DNA from: JBKHXF01 sp046566145
Lineage (GTDB): Bacteria; Actinomycetota; Nitriliruptoria; Nitriliruptorales; Nitriliruptoraceae
Direction: 5' to 3'
NCBI GenBank assembly: GCA_046566145.1
Contig: JBKHXF010000022.1
Location: 186,001-250,000, forward strand
DNA length: 64,000 nt
Under the pieces are notes generated by a model that was not told the DNA's origin, made no database searches, and saw only the letters and a program-made list of their open reading frames with translations. Within the stretch, counting starts at the first letter, position 1. Each line of letters opens with the position of its first letter. Shown here piece after piece: positions 33,272-43,863 of the stretch. The position numbers and the translations under genes are program-made.

Positions 33272-35734
33272 GTGAGCGAGAACGGCGCGCCCGACACGGT
33301 GACCCTGACCATCGACGGTCAGGAGGTCACCGTGCCCAAGGGCACCCTGATCATCCGTGCCGCCGAGCAGCTCGGGAACATCATCCCGCGCTTCTGCGAC
33401 CACCCGCTGCTCGACCCCGTCGGCGCCTGCCGTCAGTGCGTGGTCGAGGTCGAGGGCGTGCCGAAGCCGCTGATGGCCTGCACCTCGACGTGCACGCCGG
33501 ACATGGTGGTCAGGACCCACCTCACGTCCGAGGTCGCGCGGCGCGGGCAGGCGGGGACGATGGAGTTCCTGCTCATCAACCACCCCCTCGACTGCCCCAT
33601 GTGCGACAAGGGCGGTGAGTGCCCGCTGCAGGACCAGGCGCTGGCGCACGGCAACAACACCTCCCGCTTCGTCGACGAGAAGCGTCGCTACACCAAGCCC
33701 GTCGCGGTGAGCTCCCAGGTGCTGCTCGACCGCGAGCGCTGCGTCCTCTGCGCCCGCTGCACCCGCTTCTCCGAGCAGATCTCCGGCGACCCGTTCATCG
33801 AGCTGTTCGAGCGCGGCGCGCTGGAGCAGGTCGCCATCTACGAGGACGAGCCCTACGAGAGCTACTTCTCGGGCAACGTCATCCAGATCTGCCCGGTCGG
33901 GGCGCTCACCAGCGCCGACTACCGCTTCAAGGCGCGCCCCTTCGACGTCCGCTCCGCCCCGAGCGTCTGCGACCACTGCTCCGCCGGCTGCACCCTGACC
34001 ATCCAGTCGCGCCGCGGCGAGATCCAGCGGCAGCTCGCCCGCACCAACATGCCGGTCAACGAGATGTGGAACTGCGACAAGGGTCGCTTCGGGTTCCACC
34101 TGCTCACCTCCGACGTGCGCGTCACGGAGCCGCTGCGCCGCGCCGGCGGCCAGCTCGTGCCGACGTCGTGGAGCGAGGCGCTGGTCACGACCGCGACCGT
34201 CGTCCGCGAGTCGCTGGAGGCCGGCGAGGGCCGCGTCGCCGTGCTGACGGGCGGGCGCGTCGCCGACGAGGACGCGTACGCCGTGGCGAAGTTCGCCCGC
34301 ACCGTCCTGCGCACCGACCACGTCGACTTCCGCACGCGCACCGCGCCAGCGGGCGAGGGCGACGCCCTCACCGCCCTCGCGGGTCGGGACGGCGCCACGT
34401 ACGCCGACGTCGAGGCCGCCCCGGTCATCGTCGTCGTCGGGCTCGACCCGGAGGAGGAGGTGCCGATCCTGCACCTCCGCATCCGCAAGGCCTGGCGCAA
34501 CTCGACCGCCAAGGTCGTGCCGGTCGGCGCCCGCATGGGCTCGCTGGCCGAGTACGCCTGGCGTCGGCTCGCGACCCAGCCGGGCGCCGAGGCCGACGCG
34601 CTCGCCGCCCTCGGCCGGGCGCTCGGCATGTCGTCGATGGCCGAGGCCGCCGCCGGGTCGGGCTTCACCAGCCCCGCGCTCGACGACGTCGTCGAGGCCG
34701 TCCGTGCCGCCGGGAGCCGGGCCGTCGTGCTCGTCGGCGAGCGGGCCGGCGCCGGTGCGCTGGCCACCGCCGGCGCGATCGCCGACCACCTCGGGGCGAG
34801 GGTCGCGTGGGTCCCGCGTCGCGCGGGTGCTCGCGGCGCGCTCGAGGCCGGGCTCGCCGCCGGGCTCCTGCCGGGTGGTCGGCGCCTCGCCGACGACGCC
34901 GACCGGGCCGAGGTCGAGGGCCTGTGGGGCACGCTGCCCGCCGAGGCCGGCAGCGACCTGCAGGGGATCCTCGAGGCGGCCGCCGCCGGCCGCATCGACG
35001 TGCTCCACCTCGTCGGGGTCGACCCGCTGCGCGACGCCCCGTCGCGCGAGCTCGTCGAGAAGGCCCTCGCGAAGGTCAAGCTGGTGGTCGCCCAGGACCT
35101 CGCCCTGACCGAGACCGTCGCGGCCCACGCCGACGTCGTCCTCCCCGTCACCGCCACCCAGGAGCGCGCCGGCTCCTACACCGACTGGGAGGGCCGCACG
35201 CAGCGGTTCCAGCCCGCGGTGGCCGGCCCCGACCTGACCATGGACGACTGGGAGGTCGTGCAGCAGCTCGCGGCCGTCCTCGGCCACGACCTCGGCTTCA
35301 ACGACCTCGACGGCCTGCGCGCCGAGGCCGCCAAGCTCGCCACCCGCGCCACGGCGCACGCGTGGCCGGCGCCGGCGGCCGCGGAGCTGCCCGAGGCGGG
35401 GGAGCGGCTCCGGCTCGTCACCCACGCCCAGCTGCTCGACCGGGGCACGATGCTCACCGGCTCGACGGCCCTGCTCGCCACCGCCCGCGCGCCGTTCGTG
35501 GCCGTGCACCCCGACGACGCCGAGCGCCTCGGCGTCGAGGACGGCGCCGAGGTGACCGTCACCGGCGCCGGCGGCAGCGTCAGGCTGCCGGCGCGGGTCG
35601 AGGCCGACGTGGTGGCCGGTAGCGTGTTCGTGCCCGCCAACTCCACCGAGACGCCGGTGTCCGCGCTGGTCGGCGCCGACGGCGTCGCGCTCGTGGAGCT
35701 CACCGTCGCCGCGCCCGCGGAGGTGCCCGCGTGA
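33272..35734 (+). CDS. nuoG: NADH-quinone oxidoreductase subunit G, complex I set 1
   Basis: The protein has 820 residues. The N-terminal 2Fe-2S domain has Cys42, Cys53, Cys56 and Cys70. It is followed by the His-Cys cluster region (HPLDCPMCDKGGECPLQD) and the 4Fe-4S region (CVLCARCTRF ... QICPVGAL). A further CDHCSAGC with a distal WNCDKG provides the extra N7-type cluster present in some bacteria. The C-terminal half is a molybdopterin-oxidoreductase fold without active-site metal ligands. Translation is coupled to nuoH through a GTGA overlap. Confidence 0.95.
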   Translation: MSENGAPDTVTLTIDGQEVTVPKGTLIIRAAEQLGNIIPRFCDHPLLDPVGACRQCVVEVEGVPKPLMACTSTCTPDMVVRTHLTSEVARRGQAGTMEFLLINHPLDCPMCDKGGECPLQDQALAHGNNTSRFVDEKRRYTKPVAVSSQVLLDRERCVLCARCTRFSEQISGDPFIELFERGALEQVAIYEDEPYESYFSGNVIQICPVGALTSADYRFKARPFDVRSAPSVCDHCSAGCTLTIQSRRGEIQRQLARTNMPVNEMWNCDKGRFGFHLLTSDVRVTEPLRRAGGQLVPTSWSEALVTTATVVRESLEAGEGRVAVLTGGRVADEDAYAVAKFARTVLRTDHVDFRTRTAPAGEGDALTALAGRDGATYADVEAAPVIVVVGLDPEEEVPILHLRIRKAWRNSTAKVVPVGARMGSLAEYAWRRLATQPGAEADALAALGRALGMSSMAEAAAGSGFTSPALDDVVEAVRAAGSRAVVLVGERAGAGALATAGAIADHLGARVAWVPRRAGARGALEAGLAAGLLPGGRRLADDADRAEVEGLWGTLPAEAGSDLQGILEAAAAGRIDVLHLVGVDPLRDAPSRELVEKALAKVKLVVAQDLALTETVAAHADVVLPVTATQERAGSYTDWEGRTQRFQPAVAGPDLTMDDWEVVQQLAAVLGHDLGFNDLDGLRAEAAKLATRATAHAWPAPAAAELPEAGERLRLVTHAQLLDRGTMLTGSTALLATARAPFVAVHPDDAERLGVEDGAEVTVTGAGGSVRLPARVEADVVAGSVFVPANSTETPVSALVGADGVALVELTVAAPAEVPA

Positions 35735-36933
35735 CCGAGTCGCTGCCGCTCTGGGTCCACCTCCTGCGGGTGGTGGTCGCCTTCCTCATCTTCCTGCTGA
35801 CCACGGCCCTGCTGATCTGGGCCGAGCGCCGCATCGTGTCGCTGATGCAGTCCCGCGTCGGCCCGAACCGCGTCGGTCCGCTCGGGATCCTCCAGACGCT
35901 GGTCGACGGCATCAAGATGTTCTTCAAGGAGGACCCGACGCCGCGGATGGTGGACAGGTTCGTCTACACGCTGGCGCCGGCGCTCACCGCCGTGGTCGGG
36001 TTCCTCGCCATCGCCGTGATCCCCTACGGCGGCGAGGTCACGCTGTTCGGCGAGACGTTCACGCTGCAGGTCGCCGACCTCAACGTCGGCGTGCTGTGGT
36101 TCCTCGCGATGGGGTCGATCCACGTCTACGGCGTGGTGCTGGCGGGCTGGGCCTCCCAGTCCCCGTACCCGCTGATGGGTGGGGTCCGCTCGAGCGCCCA
36201 GATGATCTCGTACGAGATCGCCCAGGGTCTCGCGGTGGCCAGCGTCTTCGTCTACACCGGCTCGCTGCGGGTCTCCGACATCGTCGCCGCGCAGGCCAAC
36301 GACCCGGGCCTCATCGCCGGGATGCCCAACTGGTACCTCGTGCCGCTGTTCCCGGCGTTCGTGGTGTTCCTCGTCGGCATGGTCGCCGAGGCGGGCCGCC
36401 CGCCCTTCGACCTCGCCGAGGCCGAGGGCGAGCTCGTCGCCGGGTTCCTCACCGAGTACTCCGGCATGCGCTTCGGCATGTTCATGCTCGCCGAGTTCAT
36501 GAACGTGGTCACGATGTCGGCGCTGATGGTCACGCTGTTCTTCGGTGGCCCGTCCGGCCCGACGTTCGGCCTGCCGGACTCGATCGCGTGGGTCCTGCCG
36601 ATCCTGTACTTCCTCGGCAAGACCTCCGTCTTCATCTTCCTGTTCGTGCTGCTGCGGGCCTCGCTGCCGCGCATGCGCTACGACAGCCTGATGAACCTGG
36701 GCTGGAAGGTCCTGATCCCGATCGGCCTCGTCTGGGTCATGGCGACCGCGGCGATGGTCGTGGTCAACGACCAGGCCGCCCAGAACGCGCGCTTCGTCAT
36801 CGCGGGCGTCGGCATCGGCGTCGCCGCCCTGCTGTACCTGCTCGCCCCCCTGTTCAGCCGTGACGAGGACGGGCACGACGCCCGTCCCGGCGCGGCCCCC
36901 ACCGACGCCGCCATCGAGGAGGTGTCCGCCTGA
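35731..36933 (+). CDS. nuoH: NADH-quinone oxidoreductase subunit H, complex I set 1
   Basis: NuoH has 400 residues and eight membrane helices. WAERRIVSLMQSRVGPNRVGP and the loop following it (LVDGIKMFFKEDPTP) are the first signature. EAGRPPFDLAEAEGELVAGFLTEYSGMRFGMF is the second; its charged residues line the quinone channel. The C-terminal 25 residues are acidic. The start overlaps nuoG (GTGA) and the stop overlaps nuoI (TGATG). Confidence 0.96.
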   Translation: MTESLPLWVHLLRVVVAFLIFLLTTALLIWAERRIVSLMQSRVGPNRVGPLGILQTLVDGIKMFFKEDPTPRMVDRFVYTLAPALTAVVGFLAIAVIPYGGEVTLFGETFTLQVADLNVGVLWFLAMGSIHVYGVVLAGWASQSPYPLMGGVRSSAQMISYEIAQGLAVASVFVYTGSLRVSDIVAAQANDPGLIAGMPNWYLVPLFPAFVVFLVGMVAEAGRPPFDLAEAEGELVAGFLTEYSGMRFGMFMLAEFMNVVTMSALMVTLFFGGPSGPTFGLPDSIAWVLPILYFLGKTSVFIFLFVLLRASLPRMRYDSLMNLGWKVLIPIGLVWVMATAAMVVVNDQAAQNARFVIAGVGIGVAALLYLLAPLFSRDEDGHDARPGAAPTDAAIEEVSA

Positions 36934-37651
36934 TGCCCGCACCCCTCGTCACCGCGCTGTTCTTCGTCGCGCTGGTCGCCGCCGTCCTGGCGTTCCTGCG
37001 CTTCACCGTGCTCGGACGTGGCTTCTCGGTGCCGCTGCGTGACCTCGGTCGGAGGGCCGAGACCGCGCAGTACCCGGAGAAGCCCCGCCCGGTCGCCCCG
37101 CGCTTCCACGGCCGGCACCAGCTCAACCGCTACGCCGACGGCCTCGAGAAGTGCATCGGGTGCGAGCTGTGCGCCTGGGCCTGCCCGGCGGACGCGATCT
37201 ACGTCCAGGGCGACCAGAACACGGCCGAGGCCCGCTGGTCGCCGGGCGAGCGCTACGCCAGCGACTACCAGATCAACTACAACCGCTGCATCCTCTGCGG
37301 CCTGTGCATCGAGGCGTGCCCGACCCGGGCGCTGACCATGACGCACGAGTACGAGATCGCGGCGGACACGCGGCGCGGCCTGATCTACACCAAGGACATG
37401 CTGCTCACGCCGGTCCCGCCGTCCGGCCGCGACACCCCCCACCTCGACCGCGAGGTCAAGGCGCGGGGCGTCAACTACTACGGCGGCCTCGCGGTCACGC
37501 CGCCGACGCTCAAGGGCGGCGACTTCCAGCAGGCCGCCAACGCCCCGTCCGCGCGCGCGAAGTCCGTGCTGCCGACGGGTGACCTGCCCGACACCTCCGA
37601 GGAGCCGGTCGACCCGGCGACCGTCGGCACACCCACCGAGGGGGCCCGCTG

Positions 37652-37652
<1 letters not shown>
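36933..37652 (+). CDS. nuoI: NADH-quinone oxidoreductase subunit I, complex I set 1
   Basis: NuoI has 239 residues. Two 4Fe-4S motifs for N6a and N6b are CIGCELCAWACPADAI and CILCGLCIEACPTRAL. There is no extra cysteine after the first motif, in contrast to the set 2 protein. The N-terminus begins with a hydrophobic stretch (about residues 5-28), longer than usual, that could sit on the membrane. The C-terminus has about 90 extra residues of ordinary composition without the KSER motif. Confidence 0.95.
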
Positions 37653-38403
<751 letters not shown>

Positions 38404-38404
<1 letters not shown>

Positions 38405-38703
38405 TGCCCATCGGCTACTACCTCGCCGTCTCGGCCCTGATGTTCGGCATCGGGCTGGCCGGCGTGCTCATCCGACGCAACGCGATCGTGCTGTTCATGT
38501 GCGTGGAGCTGATGCTCAACAGCGTGAACCTCACCCTCGCCGCCGCCGCCCGCATGTGGGGCGGCCCGGACGGCCAGGTGTTCGTGTTCTTCGTCATCGT
38601 CGTCGCTGCCGCGGAGGTGGTGGTCGGCCTCGCGCTGATCGTCAACATCTTCTTCCGCCGCGGGACGCTCGACGTCGACGCCCCACAGCTGCTGAAGTGG
38701 TGA
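38404..38703 (+). CDS. nuoK: NADH-quinone oxidoreductase subunit K, complex I set 1
   Basis: The 99-residue NuoK has three membrane helices and two conserved glutamates, in CVELMLNSVNL and in AAEVVVGLALI. Both take part in the proton path. The length and position after nuoJ are standard. Confidence 0.95.
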
Positions 38704-38707
38704 CGCC

Positions 38708-40714
38708 GTGACCAACCTCCTGCTCCTCGCCGCGGAAGAGGGCGGCAACGCCGAGAAGGTCGTCAACGAGGTCGTGACCGCGACCTCGGGGGCGGTCGGC
38801 GTGTCGTGGCTCGTCCCGCTGCTGCCGCTGCTCGGCTTCGGGCTCGTCCTGGTGCTCACCCGCACCATGAAGGAGCGCGTCGCCTACGTCGCGATCGGCG
38901 CGTCGACCGCGAGCTTCCTCGTCAGCGTCCTGGTGGCCGTCCAGGTCATCGGTGAGCCCGCGACCTACGTGCGGCCGATGTTCGACTGGATCCCGGCCGC
39001 CGGGCTGCAGGTCAGCTTCGACCTGCTCGTCGACCAGCTCACCGCCGTGATGCTGCTGGTCGTGACCGGCGTCGGGACGCTCGTCCACGTCTACAGCGTG
39101 GGCTACATGTGGGGCGACGAGCGCTACGAGCGGTTCTTCGCCTACCTGAACCTGTTCCTGTTCTCGATGCTGATGCTGGTGCTCGGCTCGGGCTTCCTGA
39201 CCCTGTTCCTCGGGTGGGAGCTCGTCGGCCTCAGCTCGTACCTGCTCATCGGGTTCTGGTTCGAGGAGCGCGAGTACGCCTCGGCCGCGAAGAAGGCGTT
39301 CATCACCAACCGCGTCGGCGACGTGTCGTTCATGGTCGCCATGTTCGTGGTCTTCTCGATCTTCGGGACCCTCGACTTCCTCCAGGTGCTGCCCGAGGCC
39401 GGGATCCTCTCCTCCGAGCAGGCCCTGCTCATCGGGCTGCTGGTGATGGGTGGCGCCGCCGCCAAGTCGGCCCAGATCCCGCTGTACGTCTGGCTCCCTG
39501 ACGCCATGGCCGGCCCGACCCCGGTGTCGGCGCTGATCCACGCGGCGACCATGGTCACCGCCGGCGTCTACCTGACGGTGCGGGTCAGCCCGATCCTCGT
39601 CGGGTCGCTGACCGCGATGGAGGTCGTCGCCTGGATCGGCATCGCGACGGCGCTGCTCGCCGCGCTCATCGCGATCCGCCAGGACGACATCAAGAAGATC
39701 CTCGCCTACTCGACCGTGTCGCAGCTCGGCTACATGTTCGTCGGCGTCGGCGTCGGCGGGTTCGCCGAGGGCATCTTCCACCTCGTGACCCACGCCTTCT
39801 TCAAGGGGCTGCTGTTCCTCGCTGCCGGGTCGGTCATGCACGCCATGGCCAACCGCACCGACGCGTGGCGCATGGGTGGCCTGCGCAAGGTCATGCCGAT
39901 CACCTTCTGGACCTCGGCCGTGGCCTGGCTCGCCATCTCGGGCGTGCCGCCCTTCGCCGGGTTCTTCTCCAAGGACCAGATCCTCACCGCCGCCTACGAC
40001 CACGGCTACACCGCGATCTGGGCGCTCGGCGTCCTCACCGCGGTGCTCACCGCCTTCTACATGTCGCGCTGGTTCTTCCTGATCTTCCTCGGGGAGCCAC
40101 GCTGGAAGGCGGGGGAGACGGTCGTCGACGCCCACGGCCACGGCGAGGTGAGCCTGCACCCCCACGAGTCGCCCACGTCGATGACGGCGCCGCTGGTGGT
40201 CCTCGCGGTCCTGTCCGCGGTGGGCGGCGCGGTCCTGAACCCGACCCACTACGGGCCGTTCTACACGTTCCTGAAGCCCGTGGTCGCGCCGATCGACGGC
40301 CTCGCGTTCCCCGAGCACGGCCCGCTGACCGAGCCGATGCTGATCGCGATCTCCGTGGTCGCCGCGTTCACCGGCATCACGCTCGCCTACCTCGCCTACC
40401 TCCGCCGTGACCTCTCGGCCGGTCGCATGGCCGAGGTGGTGCGTGGCCCGCTCGCCGAGCTGATGGAGCGCAAGTTCTTCGTCGACGAGCTGTACGCGAC
40501 CATCTTCGTCCGCATGGGCGGACGGGTCGCCGACGCCGCCGTGTGGTTCGACCGCACGGTCATCGACGGGGTGGTCAACGGCGCCGGCGGGGCCTCGCAG
40601 GCCACCGCCCGGCTCGCCCGCCGGGCCCAGACCGGCCTCGTCCGCTCCTACGTCGCGTCGATGGTCCTCGGGGCCGTGGTCGTGGTCGCCGTCCTCCTGC
40701 TCCAGGTGAGGTGA
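38708..40714 (+). CDS. nuoL: NADH-quinone oxidoreductase subunit L, complex I set 1
   Basis: This antiporter-like subunit has 668 residues. FLGWELVGLSSYLLIGFW is the conserved helix-5 glutamate region, and PLYVWLPDAMAGPTPVSALIHAATMVTAG is the helix-7/8 signature. DDIKKILAYSTVSQLGYM includes the lysine of the proton path. A short loop with five histidines (DAHGHGEVSLHPHE) corresponds in position to the much larger His-rich loop of the second NuoL. The C-terminal lateral helix is present. Confidence 0.96.
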   Translation: MTNLLLLAAEEGGNAEKVVNEVVTATSGAVGVSWLVPLLPLLGFGLVLVLTRTMKERVAYVAIGASTASFLVSVLVAVQVIGEPATYVRPMFDWIPAAGLQVSFDLLVDQLTAVMLLVVTGVGTLVHVYSVGYMWGDERYERFFAYLNLFLFSMLMLVLGSGFLTLFLGWELVGLSSYLLIGFWFEEREYASAAKKAFITNRVGDVSFMVAMFVVFSIFGTLDFLQVLPEAGILSSEQALLIGLLVMGGAAAKSAQIPLYVWLPDAMAGPTPVSALIHAATMVTAGVYLTVRVSPILVGSLTAMEVVAWIGIATALLAALIAIRQDDIKKILAYSTVSQLGYMFVGVGVGGFAEGIFHLVTHAFFKGLLFLAAGSVMHAMANRTDAWRMGGLRKVMPITFWTSAVAWLAISGVPPFAGFFSKDQILTAAYDHGYTAIWALGVLTAVLTAFYMSRWFFLIFLGEPRWKAGETVVDAHGHGEVSLHPHESPTSMTAPLVVLAVLSAVGGAVLNPTHYGPFYTFLKPVVAPIDGLAFPEHGPLTEPMLIAISVVAAFTGITLAYLAYLRRDLSAGRMAEVVRGPLAELMERKFFVDELYATIFVRMGGRVADAAVWFDRTVIDGVVNGAGGASQATARLARRAQTGLVRSYVASMVLGAVVVVAVLLLQVR

Positions 40715-42207
40715 GAGAAGTGCTGACCCTGACCCTGTTCCTGCCGCTGCTCGGCGCGGTCGTCGTCGGCCTCAGCGACGACGAGCGCACCGCGCGGCTC
40801 GTCGCGCTGGTCGCGTCCGCCGCGGCCTTCGTCGCCTCGCTGGTGGTCGTCGCCCGCTTCGACGTCGGCAACCCCGACCTGCAGCTCGCCGAGACGTTCA
40901 CCTGGATCCCCTCGTTCGGGGCCTCGTTCTCGCTCGCGGTCGACGGCATCAGCCTCCTGCTGGTCGTGCTGACGACCTTCTTCACGCCCCTGATCCTGCT
41001 CGCCTCGGGCAACGTCACCGAGCGGGTCAAGGGCTACCTCGCCGCGTTCCTCGCCCTCGAGACCACGGTCCTCGGCGTCTTCCTCGCCACCGACCTGCTC
41101 GCGTTCTACGTGTTCTTCGAGGCGAGCCTCATCCCGATGTACCTGATCATCGGCATCTGGGGCGGCGCCAACCGCCGCTACGCCGCGGTCAAGTTCTTCC
41201 TCTACACCCTGCTCGGCGGCCTGCTGATGCTGGTCGCGATCGTCTACCTCTACGGCCAGGCCGGCACGTTCGACTACACGGTCCTGCGCGACGTGGAGCT
41301 CACCCAGACCGCGCAGCGCTGGCTGTTCGGCGCGTTCTTCGTGGCCTTCGCCGTGAAGGTGCCGATCTTCCCGGTGCACACCTGGCTGCCCGACGCCCAC
41401 ACCGAGGCGCCGACCGCCGGGTCGGTGTTCCTGGCCGCCATCCTGCTGAAGATGGGCTCGTTCGGCCTGCTGCGCTACGCGCTGCCGCTCTTCCCGGACG
41501 CGACCGTCGCGTACGTGCCGTGGATCCTCGGCCTCGCCGTCGTCGGGGTGCTCTACGGCGCCGTCGTCGCGCTGATGCAGAAGGACATCAAGAAGCTCGT
41601 CGCCTACTCGTCGGTGAGCCACATGGGCTTCGTGGTGCTGGGCATCTTCGCCCTCAACGCCACCGCGGTGTCCGCCAGCGTCGTCCAGATGGTCAACCAC
41701 GGCCTCTCGACCGGCGCGCTGTTCCTGCTGATCGGGTTCCTGTACGACCGGCGCCACACCCGCGAGATCGCGGCCTTCTCCGGCCTCGCCAAGCGGGTCC
41801 CGGTGATGGCCGGCTTCTGGCTGGTCGTGTCGATGTCGTCGCTGGCCCTGCCGGGCCTCAACGGCTTCGTCGGGGAGTTCCCCATCCTGCTCGGCACCTA
41901 CCAGGCGGCCCCGTGGGCCGGCGTGCTCGCCGCGTTCGGTGCGGTGCTCGCCGCGCTGTACCTGCTGTGGGCCTACCAGCGGATGTTCCACGGGCCGCTG
42001 GAGGGCGTCGAGAACGAGACCACCACCGACCTGCGTCCGATCGAGATCGGCGTGCTGACGCCGCTGGTCGTGCTGATCGTGCTGATCGGCATCTACCCGA
42101 AGCCGCTCTACGACCGCGTCGTGCCGTCCGTCGACCGGGTGCTCGCCGAGGTCGGCCTCGTCGAGGCCGCGTCCACCGGTGACGTCGCCCCGCTGACCCA
42201 GAAGTGA
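40711..42207 (+). CDS. nuoM: NADH-quinone oxidoreductase subunit M, complex I set 1
   Basis: NuoM has 498 residues from GTG 40711, which overlaps the nuoL stop; GTG 40720 is an equally good start with GGTGAGAG upstream. FFEASLIPMYLIIGIWGG holds the conserved glutamate, and VHTWLPDAHTEAPTAGSVFLAAILLKMG is the family signature. KDIKKLVAYSSVSHMGFV carries the proton-path lysine. It is the second antiporter-like subunit of the membrane arm. Confidence 0.95.
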   Translation: MREVLTLTLFLPLLGAVVVGLSDDERTARLVALVASAAAFVASLVVVARFDVGNPDLQLAETFTWIPSFGASFSLAVDGISLLLVVLTTFFTPLILLASGNVTERVKGYLAAFLALETTVLGVFLATDLLAFYVFFEASLIPMYLIIGIWGGANRRYAAVKFFLYTLLGGLLMLVAIVYLYGQAGTFDYTVLRDVELTQTAQRWLFGAFFVAFAVKVPIFPVHTWLPDAHTEAPTAGSVFLAAILLKMGSFGLLRYALPLFPDATVAYVPWILGLAVVGVLYGAVVALMQKDIKKLVAYSSVSHMGFVVLGIFALNATAVSASVVQMVNHGLSTGALFLLIGFLYDRRHTREIAAFSGLAKRVPVMAGFWLVVSMSSLALPGLNGFVGEFPILLGTYQAAPWAGVLAAFGAVLAALYLLWAYQRMFHGPLEGVENETTTDLRPIEIGVLTPLVVLIVLIGIYPKPLYDRVVPSVDRVLAEVGLVEAASTGDVAPLTQK

Positions 42208-42215
42208 GGGACCTG

Positions 42216-43853
42216 ATGTTCGCGCAGATCCCCGCCGGGCCGACCACGCCCGACATCGCCTGGAGCGCCTTCGCGCCCGAGCTCGTGCTCGGCAGCGCGG
42301 CGATGGTGCTGCTGCTGCTCATCGTCGCCGAGCGGTTCCGGCTGCTCGTCGCCGCGCCCGTCGGCGCCGGCGGCGTGGCGCTGGGCGCCTGGCTGGTCAC
42401 CAACGACCTCGTGTTCCCCGGCGGCGTCGCCGTCGCGCTCGGCGCGGGCCTCGTCGCCATCGTCATCGGGCTCGGCGCGCTGCCGCGCCTCGTCCTGCCC
42501 TTCACGGCCGCGCTCGCCACCGCCGGCGCGCTCGCGCTGACCGGCTGGCAGGCCGTCACCCTGCTCGGGCTCGACGGCGGCGCGACCGCCTCGACGACGT
42601 TCTCCGGCTCCGTCGCCATCGACGGCATCGCCGTGTTCACCCGGCTGACCGTGCTGGTCACGACCCTGCTCGTGATCCCGCTCGGTCACGGCTACCTCGT
42701 CGACCGCCGGATCGCCCGCGCCGAGTTCGAGCCGCTGGTCCTGCTGTCGGCGACCGGCATGATGCTGCTCGGCGCCGCGAACGACCTCATCACCCTGTTC
42801 GTCTCGCTCGAGATCCTGTCGATCGCCCTGTACGTCCTCGCAGGCCTCGCCCGCCGCGACCGGCGCTCGCAGGAGTCGGCGCTGAAGTACTTCGTGCTCG
42901 GCGCGGTCGCCTCCGCGATCCTGCTCTACGGCTTCGCGCTGCTGTACGTCGCGACCGGCTCCCTCGAGCTGCCCGGCATCGGCCTCGCGCTCGGCCTGCT
43001 GACCACGCCCGCGCGCATCGCCGTGCTCGGCCTCGCCCTCGTCACGGTCGGCATCGGCTTCAAGATCGCGATGGTCCCGTTCCAGCTCTGGACGCCCGAC
43101 GTCTACCAGGGCGCCCCGAGCAACGTGACCGCGTTCATGGCGGCCACGACCAAGGCCGCCGGCTTCGCCGCCGTGCTGCGCCTCTACCTCGTGGTGTTCG
43201 GCCGCCTCGACGACCTGTGGGCCCCGGTGCTCGCGGTGCTCGCCGCCGCGACGATGCTCTACGGCGCCGTCGGTGCGCTGGTGCAGCGCGACCTCAAGCG
43301 CGTCCTCGCGTACTCGTCCATCGCCCACGCCGGCTACGCCCTCATCGGCGTCGTGGCCGCCTCCGGCGAGGGGCTGTCGGGGACCCTGTGGTACCTGCTG
43401 ACCTACGCGGTCTCGACGATCGCCGCGTTCGGCGTCGTCATCGCCGTGGAGCGCCGCCGGCGCGGCGAGGTCACCCTTGTCGACCTGCGAGGTCTCGGCC
43501 GCACCTCGCCGGTGCTCGCCGGCTTCCTCGCCCTCAGCCTCGTCTCGCTGGCCGGCATCCCGCCGACGGCCGGCTTCGTCGGCAAGCTGGTGGTGTTCCA
43601 AGCCGGCGTCGCCGCGGGGTACGAATGGCTCGTGGTGATCGGCGTCCTGTCGAGCGTGGTCGCCGGCTTCTTCTACCTCCGCATCATCGGGGCCATGGTC
43701 TTCGAGGAGCCGGAGGCCGAGACCGAGGCCCCGATCGTGACCACCGGCCTGTCGGTGGCGACCAGCGTCGCCGCGGCCCTCGTCGTCTACCTCGGCGTCC
43801 AGCCCCAGGTCCTGCTCGACCTCGCCCGCGTCACCACCACCATCGTCCGGTAG
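42216..43853 (+). CDS. nuoN: NADH-quinone oxidoreductase subunit N, complex I set 1
   Basis: The ATG at 42216, five bases after GAGGG, gives 545 residues; a GTG at 42204 overlapping nuoM is the alternative. SLEILSIALYVLAGL is the conserved helix-5 region, and FQLWTPDVYQGAPSNVTAFMAATTKAAGF is the NuoN signature. RDLKRVLAYSSIAHAGYALIG carries the conserved lysine. It closes the 14-gene operon. The polyprenyl synthase gene starts 10 bp after its stop. Confidence 0.95.
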   Translation: MFAQIPAGPTTPDIAWSAFAPELVLGSAAMVLLLLIVAERFRLLVAAPVGAGGVALGAWLVTNDLVFPGGVAVALGAGLVAIVIGLGALPRLVLPFTAALATAGALALTGWQAVTLLGLDGGATASTTFSGSVAIDGIAVFTRLTVLVTTLLVIPLGHGYLVDRRIARAEFEPLVLLSATGMMLLGAANDLITLFVSLEILSIALYVLAGLARRDRRSQESALKYFVLGAVASAILLYGFALLYVATGSLELPGIGLALGLLTTPARIAVLGLALVTVGIGFKIAMVPFQLWTPDVYQGAPSNVTAFMAATTKAAGFAAVLRLYLVVFGRLDDLWAPVLAVLAAATMLYGAVGALVQRDLKRVLAYSSIAHAGYALIGVVAASGEGLSGTLWYLLTYAVSTIAAFGVVIAVERRRRGEVTLVDLRGLGRTSPVLAGFLALSLVSLAGIPPTAGFVGKLVVFQAGVAAGYEWLVVIGVLSSVVAGFFYLRIIGAMVFEEPEAETEAPIVTTGLSVATSVAAALVVYLGVQPQVLLDLARVTTTIVR

Positions 43854-43863
43854 GAGTCCGCAG